Origin: Cordylochernes scorpioides
Lineage: Eukaryota > Arthropoda > Arachnida > Pseudoscorpiones > Chernetidae
Assembly: GCA_030710605.1 (NCBI GenBank)
Contig: CP092871.1
Location: 66,297,887 to 66,361,886, forward strand
Length of the DNA stretch: 64,000 nucleotides
Direction: 5' to 3'
The translations under genes and the position numbers were made by a program. Every line of letters begins with the position of its first letter. The first letter of the stretch is position 1. The notes below the pieces were generated by a model that saw nothing but the letters and a program-made list of their open reading frames with translations, searched no databases and was not told the origin of the DNA. Below are positions 41,380 to 52,857 of this stretch, piece after piece.

Positions 41380-41834
41380 TCATGTAGGAAAAAGTGATTT
41401 TAACAGGGTCTGGCAAGTCTCATGAGGATTGTAAAGAGAGCCGTTATCATGTTTGAGAAGTGGCGGACCTCGGGGAGAGCCGCGGCCCCGGGCGATAAAT
41501 CGATGTATGTCACTCCAGTATGCGGATGACACCTCCTCGCAGAGATTAAACCAGGATTTACTTTTAGCTTTCCGTATAGCCGCCTTCAGTCGATTATGGC
41601 ACGCTCGGTATAAACCGCGGAAGAAGTTCCCAATAGGACACCGGACTTTCTGACTGTAACGGCGGAGGGAGATAACCAACCTTCTGATCCGACTCAGTTC
41701 GGGGGTCCACCACGGCTTTGACGGTCTTGTAGTATTGGAGCGTCTCCCCATGGAAGAGTCACAAGCTGATTGCAGGATGGAAGTCAGAAGGAGGACCACC
41801 CTGTCAATATCTTCTGGGCTAGAGGCCTCGTTTA
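41380..41834 (-). pseudogene. LINE-E linker between endonuclease and reverse transcriptase
   Basis: Reads VTTLLNEASSPEDIDRVVLL, then ILQSACDSSMGRRSNTTRPS, PWWTPELSRIRRLVISLRRY and SWFNLCEEVSS. This is the usual region between endonuclease and reverse transcriptase. The LINE-F insertion at 41848 divides it from the endonuclease. Confidence 0.8.
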
Positions 41835-41847
41835 ATAAGGTAGTTAC

Positions 41848-43578
41848 ACCATCAAATTATAGGGGCATTACCCTTATAAGCAACTTGTCAAAACATTTTA
41901 CATCCATATTAAAAAATAGACTAAGTAATTGGATTGAAAATAGAAAACTCATAGCGGAAAACCAGGCATGATTCAGAAAGGGCTACTCGTGCAAAGACCA
42001 TATCTTAACGCTTACGTCACTAATTCAAATGACATTAAACCGCAAAAAGAGGAATCTTTACACATTCTTTGTTGATCTTAAAAAGCGTTTGATACAGTTC
42101 CACATCTACTATTATGGAGAAAGCTTGCGCTTGTTGGTTTAAGTGGGCGTTTTAACAAACTTATACAGAACTACTATGCTCAAATGATGGCAGCGGTCAG
42201 ATGGAGCGGCTCTTTTACAGAATTTATCAAAATACAATCAGGTGTTCTTCAGGGTGAACCTCTTTCACCGTATTTATTTATTATTTTCAATAACGATCTG
42301 GTTGCTACGCTGGATGATTCTGACCTGCCAGGTATATACTTACCGGGCCATGGAACTATACACCTGCTCCTGTTCGCGGGTGATATAGTCTTCCGTGGTG
42401 AATCCAATATAAATATCCAAATAAAGATTAATTTAATAAAAAATATTTTGAGGAAAATAGTTTAACTCTGAACCAATTCCAGTCTAAAATCGTAGCGTTT
42501 CGAAATGGAGGCCGCTTGGCTAGATCTGACGTTTGGTTTTGGGGCCAACAACCTTTGACAGTTACCTCAAAATATACGTATCTTGGCTACCCCTTAACAA
42601 TCAAGAATCCAACTGCTTACGTGGCGCAGCACTTTAAAAGCAAAGCATTGATTGCTACAAACGCAGTATGGAGAATACTATCTAAGTCAAGAACCATATC
42701 GTTCGGAGCAGTGATGAAATTACTTGACTCCATAGTTTTATCCACGTTATTATACTCGGCCCCACTGTGGGCGACGAATCAGATAGGAGTTGTAAACCAG
42801 ATCCAGGATATTTTTCTTTCGGCGATTTCTTGACCTTCGCAAATTTACACTCCGGGCTATATCTTACGAACAGAAACCGAAAGGATGTCCCTTGAATTAA
42901 ACATTACGAAATTGATTATAAAGTTCTAGATACGGATTTTAAAAATGGACAGGACAAGATTACCTTATGTTTGCTTGTTTCAGCTCTAGAGGAAGTTTCA
43001 ATTTTGGGAAAAGCGGGAAACAACTTTATTTATAACCTGAATAACATCATTGACTCTTGGGGTTTTTCTTTTCTTAAGAACTGTGAAGATTATATGGTTT
43101 TGCGAGGAGAAATGCCTAGAATAGTTCAAACCACAGTGGACCAGCTACTCCAATTTGACCGAGCTAAGATACAAAACTCAACTCATTGTATTCACTATCA
43201 ATCTCTAAGTAGCTCCTTTATGACGGAGGACTACTTACTATCAAACCTCTCTTTGAAAATAGCCCGTCAAAGGATGCTATGGCTATTTTCCCCCGAGGAT
43301 ATCACGGGATTTTGGAACAGCGACCCTTTAAATTTCTACTTCTGCAATGCTGGCATCCAAAAGATTTGGGTCATTATCTATTCCATTGCCCATTCCTACA
43401 GGAAAAGAGACTGGAAATTCGCGAAATTTCGGGGCTAACTCACTATAATGAACAACATGTATATACAATTTTTACTACTCTCCAGCTGGATAAAACATTT
43501 GTTTATAAATATTTAAAATTTTTCAAGGCGATTGACAAAATGAGGGAAGAAGTGCTCAACTCCCCAGACAACGGCTGA
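41848..43578 (+). pseudogene. LINE-F reverse transcriptase fragment
   Basis: NYRGITLISNLSKHFTSIL, FRKGYSCKDHILTLTSLIQ (after an in-frame stop), VDLKK.FDTVPHLLLW, SGVLQGEPLSPYLFIIF, LLLFAGDIVFRGES, then thumb and C-terminal parts in three frames (42516-42833, 42971-43438, 43279-43578). The catalytic FADD has become FAGD, so the enzyme would be dead even without the stops. The C-terminal domain includes a zinc-like C...CHP..LGHYLFHC stretch near 43350. Confidence 0.8.
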
Positions 43579-43697
43579 TTGCTCCACCTCCCCTCTAAAT
43601 TGCTTTTCCTCCTCACTCATGTACATATATAACCTCTTAGGGGAATCCCCTTGTAAGACAATAGTGTCTTAATGAAGGTTTTTTTGTTGTTGTTGTA
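41848..43697 (+). mobile_element. LINE-F, 5'-truncated non-LTR element
   Basis: Inserted into LINE-E with duplication ATAAGGTAGTTAC (41835-41847) and ATAGGGTAGTTAC (43698-43710), one mismatch. It starts inside the reverse transcriptase (PSNYRGITL) and ends with a TTG-repeat tail (TTTTTGTTGTTGTTG) before 43697. LINE clade not assigned. Confidence 0.85.
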
Positions 43698-43710
43698 ATA
43701 GGGTAGTTAC

Positions 43711-44448
43711 CTGGTGGAGAGAAGAGTTGATGAAGGATTTAAAGGTCTGTTCTTTACATGAGGATTCAACCCAGGAGGATTTTGTCTCGTTATTGACCAT
43801 GTCTAGGAATGTAGTCCAGATAGGTATATGGTCAGTGAAGGCCATCTCATATAATAAACCTCTAGTGACATGGATAGCCAGTGAGCTGGATGCCAGAGTT
43901 ACATCTATAGAAGAAGATAAAGGCCCATTTGACCAGGTCGAGTCCACAGGAGGTCCCAAGAAATGAAGATCATTGAAGCTAGCGAACTCTTCAAGATTAG
44001 CACCCCGGAAGTCCAACCTCGCACCGATGCCCCAGGTAGGAGAGTGGGCTTTAGTATCCATACCCAGGATCACTGGAAGAGACGCCCGTCTTATCGTATC
44101 TTCCAGAAGAGGGATGAAATCATCGGCAGCTCTAAGGCCGTGCCAGTAGGCCGAGTGCACCACGATGATGCTCTGCTCTAGACATATGGCTATGGAGGTT
44201 ATGGCGGTGTCTGGGGAGGTTAGAGGGATGGGATGAAGGTTGCTACATGCCACAATTCCCGAGGGGATGTAGGCGCCTGGGACAAAAAAAAAAGCCTGAA
44301 ACCCACGTGTGGGCTAGAAGAAGTTAGTTGAGAGTTCTTGCAGGAGCACGATGTCGGCCTGTGTCGAATTTGCCAAATTTGCAATTTCAAGAATGACAGT
44401 TGGTGATTTTTTAGCGTTCACCTGCAGGACACGCAATGGCCTAGACAT
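43711..44448 (-). pseudogene. LINE-E endonuclease (start of ORF2)
   Basis: Starts at the ATG 44446-44448: MSRPLRVLQVNAKKSPTVIL, then ADIVLLQELSTNFF. A frame change near 44290 is followed by an open part (44253-43669): VHSAYWHG, PVILGMDTKAHSPTWG (D, N/K site), SSSIDVTLASSSLA and TDHIPIWTTFL. This is the apurinic-type endonuclease fold of LINEs. An A-rich run at 44284-44293 lies at the frame break. It ends at the LINE-F insertion. Confidence 0.82.
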
Positions 44449-44475
44449 TGTTTCTTGTTCGGGCTATTCTCTCTT

Positions 44476-44961
44476 TTACAAAGGGACAGGTAGATAATGT
44501 GGCAAAGTGGTTGTGGGAGCTCCAGATTTTTTTTTTTTGCAGCGGCAACAGCGGCTTTGGCTTGGCTCGACCGAGCATCGGATGCCCTCATGCTCTGCAG
44601 AGCCGCAGCGATAGCAGATTGGATGGGCAGCTGGACAGGCAGAAGCGCGGTGGCCGAAGCCACAGCAACGGAAGCATTGCTTTAAAGTATGACTGCGCTC
44701 ATACCTGTGCACTTGACCCGCCACAGGAATACGTCCATGTTGACCGAGGATTTCGGCGACTTGGTTGTCCACTTCGATGAACACTGTACTAGTGCTGTGT
44801 GCCGCATTATTCGATCGATGGACTACCCTGATTTCACGCTTTTCCAGGAGTGACTGCACGGAGTGGTTGGAGCGGAAGCTCTCGCATATCTCATCGTCCC
44901 GCACCTCCCCGTCCACTCTGAAGAGGCAGTATCTTGGTAGGATAACCGGGCACTCGGGCAT
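44476..44961 (-). pseudogene. LINE-E ORF1, zinc-knuckle protein
   Basis: A frame of 161 codons starting MPECPVILPRYCLFRVDGEV. The middle part looks like the nucleic-acid-binding region before the knuckles (TSTVFIEVDNQVAEILGQHG). Knuckles are CFRCCGFGHRASAC, CYRCGSAEHEGIRC and a third, incomplete one (CCRCKKKK) broken at a T-run (44528-44538 on the plus strand). It stops 27 bases before the ORF2 ATG. Upstream (44962-45189) no gene is visible. This may be the LINE 5' UTR. Confidence 0.78.
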
Positions 44962-45189
44962 ACTGGTTCAGCTCCTTAAATAAAAACTATCAAAAAGCAA
45001 ATCTACTCCAAAGAGAGTAAAAAAAGGCAGACCAGACAAAGAACATTATTCCGTTAACGAGATGAGGTGTGTATGGTTATTGGTTCGGCCAACAACAAAT
45101 ATCCAATTTATATACACATATATTTTCACATAATGAGGTTTTGAAAAATGCAAATAATCTTCATCTATTTACATGCACAACAATTTATT

Positions 45190-46285
45190 TTACCATCACT
45201 ACAGCATAAATCACTATTGGTGAAATTTTTTAATTGCAATTCAGAATCTGCCACTGAAGCTTTACAAGCGTTTCGCACCTTTAAAGGTATTCGAAGCGGT
45301 AAAGGACCCATGAGTTGCTACTCTCTAAGGCGAATGATAAAAACTTTGGAGAAGACTGGATCTCTGGAAGCAAAATCTCGGAGTGGAAGACCAACGACAT
45401 GCAAGTCAGGGGTTGCTACGGTTTCGCAGAATGTTGAAGCTATTGAAACGTTATCCACGTATGGAGAAGTAAGTGCTCGACAAACGGGGATTTGGTATGG
45501 AACAGTTTGGAGAGCACTAAGAATTTGTCTTAAAAAATACCCGTAGAAAAATTCAAAGACTTCACGAGCTAAAAGTCGGCGATTTTGAGAAGCGTCAAGA
45601 ATTCGCTTCATGGGTTTTCCGGCAAATTGATATTGATGAAAACTGGCTGTTGAATGTTCTGTGGACAGATGAAGCTCAATTTTCTCTGAACGGAGAAGTT
45701 AACACTCAAAACAGCCGCATTTGGGCATCAGAAAACCCTAGGATTTTTACAGAAATGCCACTTCATCAGCCCAGAGTTAAAGTTTGGTGTGGGTTCACTT
45801 ATTCTTTTATTATTGGGCCATTTTTCTTTGAAGAAATAAATGGAAGAACATTTAAAACCGTTTCTGTAACTGGTAAACGTTATGTTCAACTTTTGAAAGA
45901 AAAGGTTATCCCCATATTGCAGGACAGATAAGCACTGAGCGAAATAACATTCATGCAAGATGGAGGACCTCCTCATATCTCCCGCGGTGCCAAACAATTG
46001 CTGAAGGATACGTACGGTGAAGATCGTGTGATAAGTCGCCACTTTATACACCAGTGGCCTTCAAGATCACCAGACTTGACGCCTTGCGATTTTTGGATAT
46101 GGGGGTACATTAAGTCGCGTGTTTATCGATGCCGGCCTACCACATTGGCCATGTTGAAGGCTTCTATCAGACGGCACGTTTCATCAATTTCATCAGATAT
46201 TTTATTTAATGCTGTCCATTCTGTCATCTATCGTCTGCAGGCGGTGTTTGAGAATGAAGGTCGCCACATTGAACAAGGATTCTGA
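45190..46285 (+). pseudogene. MarA right-arm transposase
   Basis: Inverted sister of the left-arm gene. The start ATG is lost (CCATCACTACAG where the left arm has ATGCCGTCACTACAG). It continues LLVKFFNCNSESATEALQAF, lacks four residues in the second DNA-binding helix (ARQTGIWYG), shifts frame at about 45545 (one extra base after the YP codons), then runs WTDEAQF (D1). An in-frame TAA follows QDR near 45930, then FMQDGGPPH (D2) and SPDLTPCDFW (D3), ending HIEQGF-stop. The spacing of D2 and D3 is the same as in the other copies. Confidence 0.85.
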
Positions 46286-47430
46286 CCTAATACAAGAGAG
46301 AAGGCAGTTACCTCATGTGTTATAAAAGCTTCCATGTATTATATTATCTACCAATGTTTTGCAGCTCTTTGTGTTGGGTTATGGGTAAATAAATTCTGTC
46401 CTCATATCTTGTCTCTTTTTTTATTTGTGAAAAGTAATTTTTATTTGTTTGTCATTTGCTCACATCTTATATTATGTCGTGCAGACCAAAGTGTTATAAC
46501 TTCTCGAATAACACTGTACACACAATTTTACCCCTTATGTTTAATTTATCGCTTTTTCGCTCATTAAAAGAAATAGCATAAGGAATATTCTCTGTAACCC
46601 CCCACCTTTAGAAATTTTGGGCAAAAAAAAATAATACAAAATGATTTTACTACCACGTTTTTCAACGCAAAAGGTTGATTTAAAAATTATATTTATTTGA
46701 GGGGATACATTTTTAAAAATCGTGTACAGTATAATAAACAATGATAACATTTTACAAGCCCATAGGATATTTGGAATAAAGTACGACAAATGTATTTTGT
46801 CACTCCCATCTATATTTCATTTGTTGGATCATGACAAATTTCCAGTTAAATAGTCGAGTGTCGCCAATTATTCAAGAAATTACACATTCCTTATAGCAAA
46901 AAATCCTATTAGTAGTACCATAATAATTTTTGGTACTATATTAACATTTCAAAAAATAGTGTATTGAATTCAGCTATGTTTTTCAAACATTCAATATATT
47001 TGACAAAACTCTGTCAAAAATATAAATATTTTTTGCTGCATGTTTTAATTTGCATATACCTATTTTACATATCTCAGATTGTATTTAAAAATCGTTAACC
47101 ATTTCTTCTAACTTTTGGCGAAATGGTGCTTTATTAATTAACGATTTGATATTATTAGGATTCTTTCCTGGTATACAAAAAGGAAAAATACGTGTCGATC
47201 AGTTATATTTTTCAATTAATCAAACAATTTGGCCGCTGAATTTCTGATTTTGGTACAGCGCCATCTAGGGAATGAAATTGTAACTAAAATCAATTTCGAA
47301 ATTTTCAATATTTGCCATAAAAAATCCCATTGCATTCTGAACACAATGGTGTTTACCGCATTGCTCTAGCGCAAATATTCGCGGAGTTATTAATTTTTAA
47401 AGTTGTGCGGGACTTTTGGATCACCCTGTA
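46286..47430 (+). repeat. MarA right-arm 3' region and terminal inverted repeat
   Basis: Non-coding. It ends AAAGTCCC-type inverted end GGGACTTTTGGATCACCCTG at 47430, then TA. It mirrors 34071-34998 almost base for base apart from about 230 bp missing on the left. Confidence 0.85.
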
Positions 47431-48054
47431 TATAATTGTATGCATATATTTGTATGTAAATAATTGTATGCAAATAATTGTCTAATTGCTGAAACGTCAC
47501 ACACTATTAAATTATTTGGATTAGGTCTTATTAATGAGAAAAAAAAAAAGATGCCAAAGAGAGATGAAAAGATGCCAAAAAAGATAACCAGATACAAAAA
47601 TTGTGCTAAATTCAAATGAAAAACTATAACAAACACTTATAAAAGATAATTATTATAGAATAAAAGTAATAATTCAATCTACAATTCGAAAAATAATATA
47701 ACCTCAGCCTATTTATGAGAAAAAAAAAACGTTGCCAAAGACATTAGGAAAGATACTGCAAATAGAAAACATACACAAAAATTGAGCTCTATTTAAATGA
47801 AAAACTATAACAAAGTACTTACAAATTATAATCATAATCAAATGAATCAGAAATATATATTATAAATAGCGAACCCGGCCACGCGTTGCTGTGGCTAAAT
47901 TGTAATATGTTAAATTAACATTATACTAAACTATTCAGCACAGTAAAGTTAATATTCACTTATAAAGATAAAAATGTTTTAGCCGATCTAAAGCCCTACG
48001 GGATTGAGAATGGAACGTTACGTTAAAATTTGAAAGTGATTTTTTATATACAGG
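47431..48054 (-). other. Helitron-2 own sequence, middle part, gene-free
   Basis: Two diverged tandem modules of about 180 bp (each with GAGAAAAAAAAA, GCCAAAGA, ACAAAAATTG and AAATGAAAAACTATAACAAA). Near 47869 a hairpin-like sequence (AACCCGGCCACGCGTTGCTG) with CTAT where CTAG would be expected may be an old Helitron end. Confidence 0.6.
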
Positions 48055-48476
48055 GTGATCCAAAAGTGCCGCACAACTTTAAAAATTAATAACTCCCCGA
48101 ATATTTGCGCTAGAGCAATGCGGTAAACACCATTGTGTTCAGGATGCAATGGGATTTTTTATGGCAAATAATGAAAAATTCGAAATTGATTTTAGTTACA
48201 ATTTTATTCGCCAGATGGCGCTCTACCAGAATCAGAGATTCAGCGGCCAAATTGTTTGATAAATTGAAAAATATAACTGATCGTGTGTATTTTTCCTTTT
48301 TAAATACCAGAAAAGAACCCTATAATACTATCAAATAACAAATTAATAAAACACCACTTCGCCAAAAGTATGAAGAATTGGTTAACGATTTTCAAATACA
48401 ATCAGAGATATGTAAAATAGGTAAATGCAAATTAAAACATGTAGCAAAAAGAAAATTGATATTTTAGATATGGTTT
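48055..48476 (-). repeat. MarB left arm
   Basis: About 420 bp mirroring 59105-59530, then diverging after TGTAGCAAAAA. No coding content. Confidence 0.85.
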
Positions 48477-48633
48477 GTTTCCGAAGATAATAAATTTCTA
48501 ATATTTTTAATTCAACTCTCACTCAGTATCGATTATATTTATTTTAATTCATTTGAAAAATATGTATCTATCTCTGATAATTTATTTTACTCTGGAATGC
48601 CTTTGTTGTTTTTGTCGTGTCCAATAAATAGCC

Positions 48634-49417
48634 TCAGATGTCTCCATGCATTTCTATCACAGCAGCAGCAGCAATGTCCACTATCTTGGATGTATAAAGC
48701 TGCTGCTCTGGGTCTATGTCAATTTTCTGCAAGGCTGCGGGCATGAGAATATGTGGGTAGGTGTTAGTTCCACACCAGGACAGTTGTTGCATGTTCTATA
48801 GGTTCTTGTACCATCTGGATGTATTTTCATTCCTTTTTATTTTTTGTTCTAAGTCTTGTTATAGTTTTTGTCAGTTTTCTCTCAGAGTTTATTTCACATA
48901 TTTGATCTTTTCTTATTTTTTGTTTAATTATCTTGTATTTTGCCAAAGCATCAGCGTCAAATACTGACATTTGTTCTTTATTTTGGCTCAGCTTTCTGGC
49001 TTCCTTTGCCAAATCAACTGCCATTTCATTACCCCCGATCTCAACACGGGCAGGAATCCATTGTAGAATGCAGTTATTCTCCAATGATTCCAGTTGGGTA
49101 AGTAACGAGTTTATTTTCTGTGTGATTCTAGTATTGCCCTTCTGAATTGCTTCTAGAGCGGATATGGAGTCGCTGTATATTAAAATTCCTTCTGCTTGAT
49201 GCAGGGATGGTTGGTTAAGGCATAAATCAAGAGCTTTCCAGATAGCTGTCAGTTCACAAGTGAAGTTTGACGAAATCTGTCCTGCTCCTTCTTTGATTTT
49301 GATGTTTGTTCCATCTTGCAGTATTATGTTAATTCCGGCCCCTCCATTACTCAGGGTAAGGTCTGAAGATCCATCTGTATATGCTGTTAAAGGGCGTGGC
49401 CTAGCATTTTTAATCAA
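48634..49417 (-). pseudogene. LINE-D RNase H and C-terminal zinc motif
   Basis: RNase H motifs are LTAYTDGSSDLTLSNGGAG (D), SNFTCELTAIWKAL (E), IYSDSISALEAI (D) and LQWIPARVEIGGNEMAVDLA. The usual His of the last motif is Arg, with PARVEIGGNE for PAHVGIxGNE. A frame change near 48830 leads to a zinc motif (CNNCPGV....HIFSC) and another to an end rich in Ala (VDIAAAAVIEMHG), stopping at 48634-48636. It is joined on its N-terminal side to LINE-D2 at about 49400. Confidence 0.8.
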
Positions 49418-49745
49418 TAATTTGTACTATGAGGACATAGCCGTTAATATTACAAACACATTAGACCTCGAAGCCCAAGGTATCAAAGTCTACCTCAATC
49501 AAGACAAAGCCATCAACATATACAATATGTATCACCCTCCAAACAATACATTTATTGGCGATGGAACAATGGCTCAATTTCTTACAGACAACACTATTAT
49601 TGTAGGTGACCTTAATGCCAAACATCAACTATGGGGATGTTCTACGCCAAAAACCCAAGAGGCAAAATACTATCAAACATATTTGACGACAATGCCTTCA
49701 TGTGCTTAAATGATGGGAATCCTACCCATCATTCCTACAAGCTAT
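49400..49745 (+). pseudogene. LINE-D2 endonuclease fragment
   Basis: GLAFLINNLYYEDIAVNIT, INIYNMYHPPNNTF, IIVGDLNAKHQLWGCS, then a shifted remnant (DNAFMCLNDGNPTHHSYK..). This is the central part of an apurinic-type endonuclease with the GDLNAKH catalytic block. The first ~70 residues are missing. The bases around 49395-49417 are read both by this frame and, on the other strand, by the LINE-D RNase H, so the exact joint is unclear. Confidence 0.75.
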
Positions 49746-49919
49746 AATACTGCACAAGCCCTTGATATAAGTTTTTACTATCCTGACATTTTCCACAAAT
49801 GCAAATAGCAAATATTAAAGAGTCTTGTAAGTTATCATTTGCCTAATTTGATAGAAATTAGCACCAAGACCAAAACTAGCTCAATTAAGAAAAATTCTGG
49901 AACTTCAAAAAGGCTAATA

Positions 49920-51600
49920 TGATATCTTTCGAAAACACCATTATTAAAGCAGCCAAAGTTTCAATACCAAGAGGTAATATTAAGAAATGGATTCCAAATT
50001 ATACACACCAGGCAAAAAATATTCAAACACTTATAACTAAAAGAAATGAACTACAAAAAAGTGCACCCAAAACCAAACAAATTGTATAACTGAACTGAAC
50101 ATTGTGATTGCAAAAATAAAAATATTATACGTAAATGTAAAAAGGGAGAAATGGAAACAAACTTGTGAAAACCTGAACCCAAGAAACCAAAATACAAAAC
50201 TTTGGAATTTGGCAAAACAAATTGACAGAGCCCAGCCACAAACTGAAAACACAAATATGATTCGATAAAAATAATCCCTTGAATCAATATTAAAATAAAA
50301 ACATAAATCCTCCAGGGAAAAGATTCTTTTCCCTGGAGGATTTATGTTTTTATTTTAATACAAATATGATTAAAAATACAGATAGTACACCAGCAACTAA
50401 TTACAAAATTGCTGTCAATCTTTTAGGTAATTCATATCAAATAAGTAGTAAAATCAAGGTTGAAAAAATAAAGATTATTCATGACTGTAAAATATCACCA
50501 GCACTCATAATACTTTCCATGAAAAAAATCAATATGAAAAAGCTAGCTTATGCATAAGAAAACACTGACCTAAACAAGACTCCTGGGCCAGATGGAATCC
50601 ATGGCCGAATGATATCAAACTTGGGCAAAATTGGCAAAGAAAGACTACTTAATATTTTCAATAACTCCTGGAAAACTGGAAAATTGCCTCAAGACTGTAA
50701 AAATGCAACAATAATTCCCATTAAAAAACTTGACAAATTTGCTGATGACCCAAAAAACTACCGACCTATCTCCCTAACAATTATTTGCTGCAAATTAATG
50801 ATAAAATTATACTCAGACGACTCACCTACCACCCCGACACAAGAAATCTCTTACCAGAAAAACAATATGGATTTAGGAAAGGACATGGGACAATATACCA
50901 ACTCTTATTTTTCACACAAAAGGTAAAATATGCACAAAACAAACAAACCAACTAACCACACCATAGTTGCTTTTTAGACCTTACACAAGCTTTTGATAAG
51001 GGGTATGGAAAAACAAGTTAATTACAAAATTATACAAACATTTCAAAATTGATGGAAAAGCTATCACTTGGATAAATTATTCCCTTAAAAATATATAAAT
51101 CAGGGTCAAATATAATGGCACTCTCTCTAAAACATTCAAATTGTACCAAGGATTACCACAAGGATCAATCCTTAGCCCAACTCTCTTCACCCTATTTATA
51201 GCAGGCATAGAAGAAAAATTTTCACATATAACCAATATTGGACTTTTCGCTGATGACATTATTCTATGGAGTAGCAACACTAACTGGAAAAAAGCTGAAA
51301 GAGATTTGAACAAGACTCTTCTCCACCTAGAAAAATTTGCTAATAAACATAAATTAGAATTTAACCCCCAAAAATCTGAAACCTGTCTTTTTACTACCGA
51401 TAAGAAACTATACAAAATAAGACCAAATATTATTCTGGAAGAACAACAATTGCAATATAATAAACATCCTAAATATCTCGGCTACACCCTGGATCCAGAA
51501 ATTAACTCCAGTAAGCATATTGAAGGAGTTGTTAGAAAAGGAAGAGACCGACTAAAAATCTTGAAATATATTTCAGGAAAAGTGGGGAGCTGAAGAAACA
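49920..51600 (+). pseudogene. LINE-D2 linker and reverse transcriptase
   Basis: ISFENTIIKAAKVSIPRGNI, then NTNMI | palindromic insert | NTNMIKNTDSTPATNYKIAV, KTPGPDGIHGRMISNLG, PKNYRPISLTIICCKLM, FGKGHGTIYQL-like and DLTQAFDK-like remnants in shifted frames. An open part follows (51141-51593) with YQGLPQGSILSPTLFTLF and the catalytic GLFADDIILWSS. At least four breaks. The catalytic FADD is present. Confidence 0.8.
50263..50359. repeat. 97-bp insertion holding a 73-bp perfect palindrome
   Basis: ACAAATATGATT stands on both sides (50251-50262 and 50360-50371), an exact 12-bp duplication. The LINE frame continues correctly if one copy and the insert are removed. Inside, 50288-50323 and 50325-50360 are perfect inverted copies (36 bases each) around a single T. 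The arms run into the right duplication by one base. Confidence 0.9.
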
Positions 51601-52500
51601 ACACTAAAATTAACTTACACATCTCTAATGAGACTTATCTTGGAATATGGATATTAAATCTATGGTACAGCATCTGAAACAAATCTAAAAACACTGGAAA
51701 GGATACAACTAAATGCAGCTAGAATTATTGCAGGTCTTCGAAATACCTGCCCTAATGATATTGTACTTTACGAAGCAGACATTATGCCCTTGAAGGATAG
51801 AATAAGCTACAATCTGCCAAAATATATAAACAAAATCAAGAGTTATGAAAACAAACACAGAACTTTCAATTACATACTTAATTGGGAACCCAATATAAGA
51901 CTCAAAAAAGAAGGCCCTCTCCACCTGGCCAAAAGAAATAGATTTTTAAAATATAAAGTGGAAAAATATTATTTAGCTGAAAAAATATCTCCATGCGAAC
52001 CACTAACAAAATGTTATTTTTAATGCCACTTCAAATGAACCCACCAACAGACAATTTCAAAATCCAGAATACTTAAAACAATTATCATTAGAAATAATTA
52101 ATAAAATTCCTAAAAATGCAATAACTATCTATACCGATGGTAGCAGAGACGAGTTGGGACACACTGGCAGTGGCTCTCTCATTAAAACCACAAATGGCAA
52201 TGAGAAAATAAACAGAAGGAACCCAGAATTTTGCTCAGTCTTCAGATCAGAACTTATAGCCATCTATGAAGTCTCAAAATCCATCAGAAACATTAAACAT
52301 CACGTTATATGGATTATTACTGATAGTAGAAGTGCCATACAACACTTGAGTCACACAGGGGATCTTAGAGACAAATTAAGCAGGAACATAATTGGTTATC
52401 TCCAAAAACTCTCAATACCTAAAAAATTCACCTTCAATGGATACCCTTACATGTTAGCATTGAAGGCAATGAAGCTGCTGATGCGCTAGCGAAAAAAGCC
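51601..52500 (+). pseudogene. LINE-D2 thumb region and RNase H
   Basis: AARIIAGLRNTCPNDIV, ADIMPLKDRISYNLPKYINK, then after a break ITIYTDGSRDELGHTGSGSL (D), FRSELIAIYEVSKSI (E), WIITDSRSAIQHL (D) and LALKAMKLLMR (shifted end of the last motif, EGNEAADALAKKA in another frame). The C-terminal stretch (52500-52800) is degraded and meets LINE-G near 52800. Confidence 0.78.
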
Positions 52501-52857
52501 ACAAAAGAACCCTTGCTACAGAAAAATAAACTTACTTTTAAAGAAATAGAAACAGTAGCCAAAATAAACAAGAACTGGAGGATCCCACCTTGGTATACCC
52601 TAGTAGCAGATGGCTACCCAGATCTTTAGGTCCACAAGCCGGCATGCGAAGCATGCCCTTCACTGCTATTCTGTTCAACTCATAAGCCAAGTAACGGTAT
52701 CCAATCTAGTGCTTGGACATTGTACCTGGAAACACCACCTCCCAGACAACGTGTCTGGAAGGATTTCTATACCGGTGGCCTTTAATCATAGCAAAATAGG
52801 AAACTATCTACTGTGTCCAGCAGGGACCGCGGGGAGGCAGCCCCCGGTCGACTCTGT

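Larger units (their letters stand above)
39021..44961 (-). mobile_element. LINE-E, LOA/I-type LINE with RNase H
   Basis: A GC-rich two-ORF LINE on the minus strand: ORF1 (44961-44476), endonuclease (44448-43711), [LINE-F insertion], linker and reverse transcriptase (41834-40194), RNase H and C-terminal zinc motif (40264-39110), and a short 3' UTR to about 39021. The RNase H places it in the I/LOA/R1 side of LINEs. A 13-bp duplication marks the LINE-F insertion. Confidence 0.85.
34071..47430. mobile_element. MarA, mariner-like element with two outward-facing transposase arms
   Basis: Both outer ends are the same inverted sequence (CAGGGTGATCCAAAAGTCCC) and both are bordered by TA. The left arm (34071-36104) and right arm (45190-47430) are near-identical inverted copies of about 2 kb, each holding a broken transposase and its 3' region. 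The left arm lacks about 230 bp present in the right (around 46750-46970). The 9 kb between them is LINE-C copy 3 and LINE-E. The arms share many variants not found in MarB, so they are sister arms and not independent insertions. Confidence 0.7.
49400..52800 (+). mobile_element. LINE-D2, plus-strand LINE of the LINE-D type
   Basis: Same family type as LINE-D (both have KAAK.SIPRG before the reverse transcriptase) but in the opposite direction: endonuclease (49400-49745), linker (49920-50540), reverse transcriptase (50540-51600), thumb (51600-52025) and RNase H (52030-52500). The 5' side is truncated inside the endonuclease. It carries a 97-bp palindromic insertion at about 50263-50359. Confidence 0.78.

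Noticed and set aside
34071-47430. A bacterial-style composite transposon
   Set aside because: Ends and transposase are Tc1/mariner-like in a eukaryotic setting. Inverted arms are better explained by foldback or aberrant mariner events.
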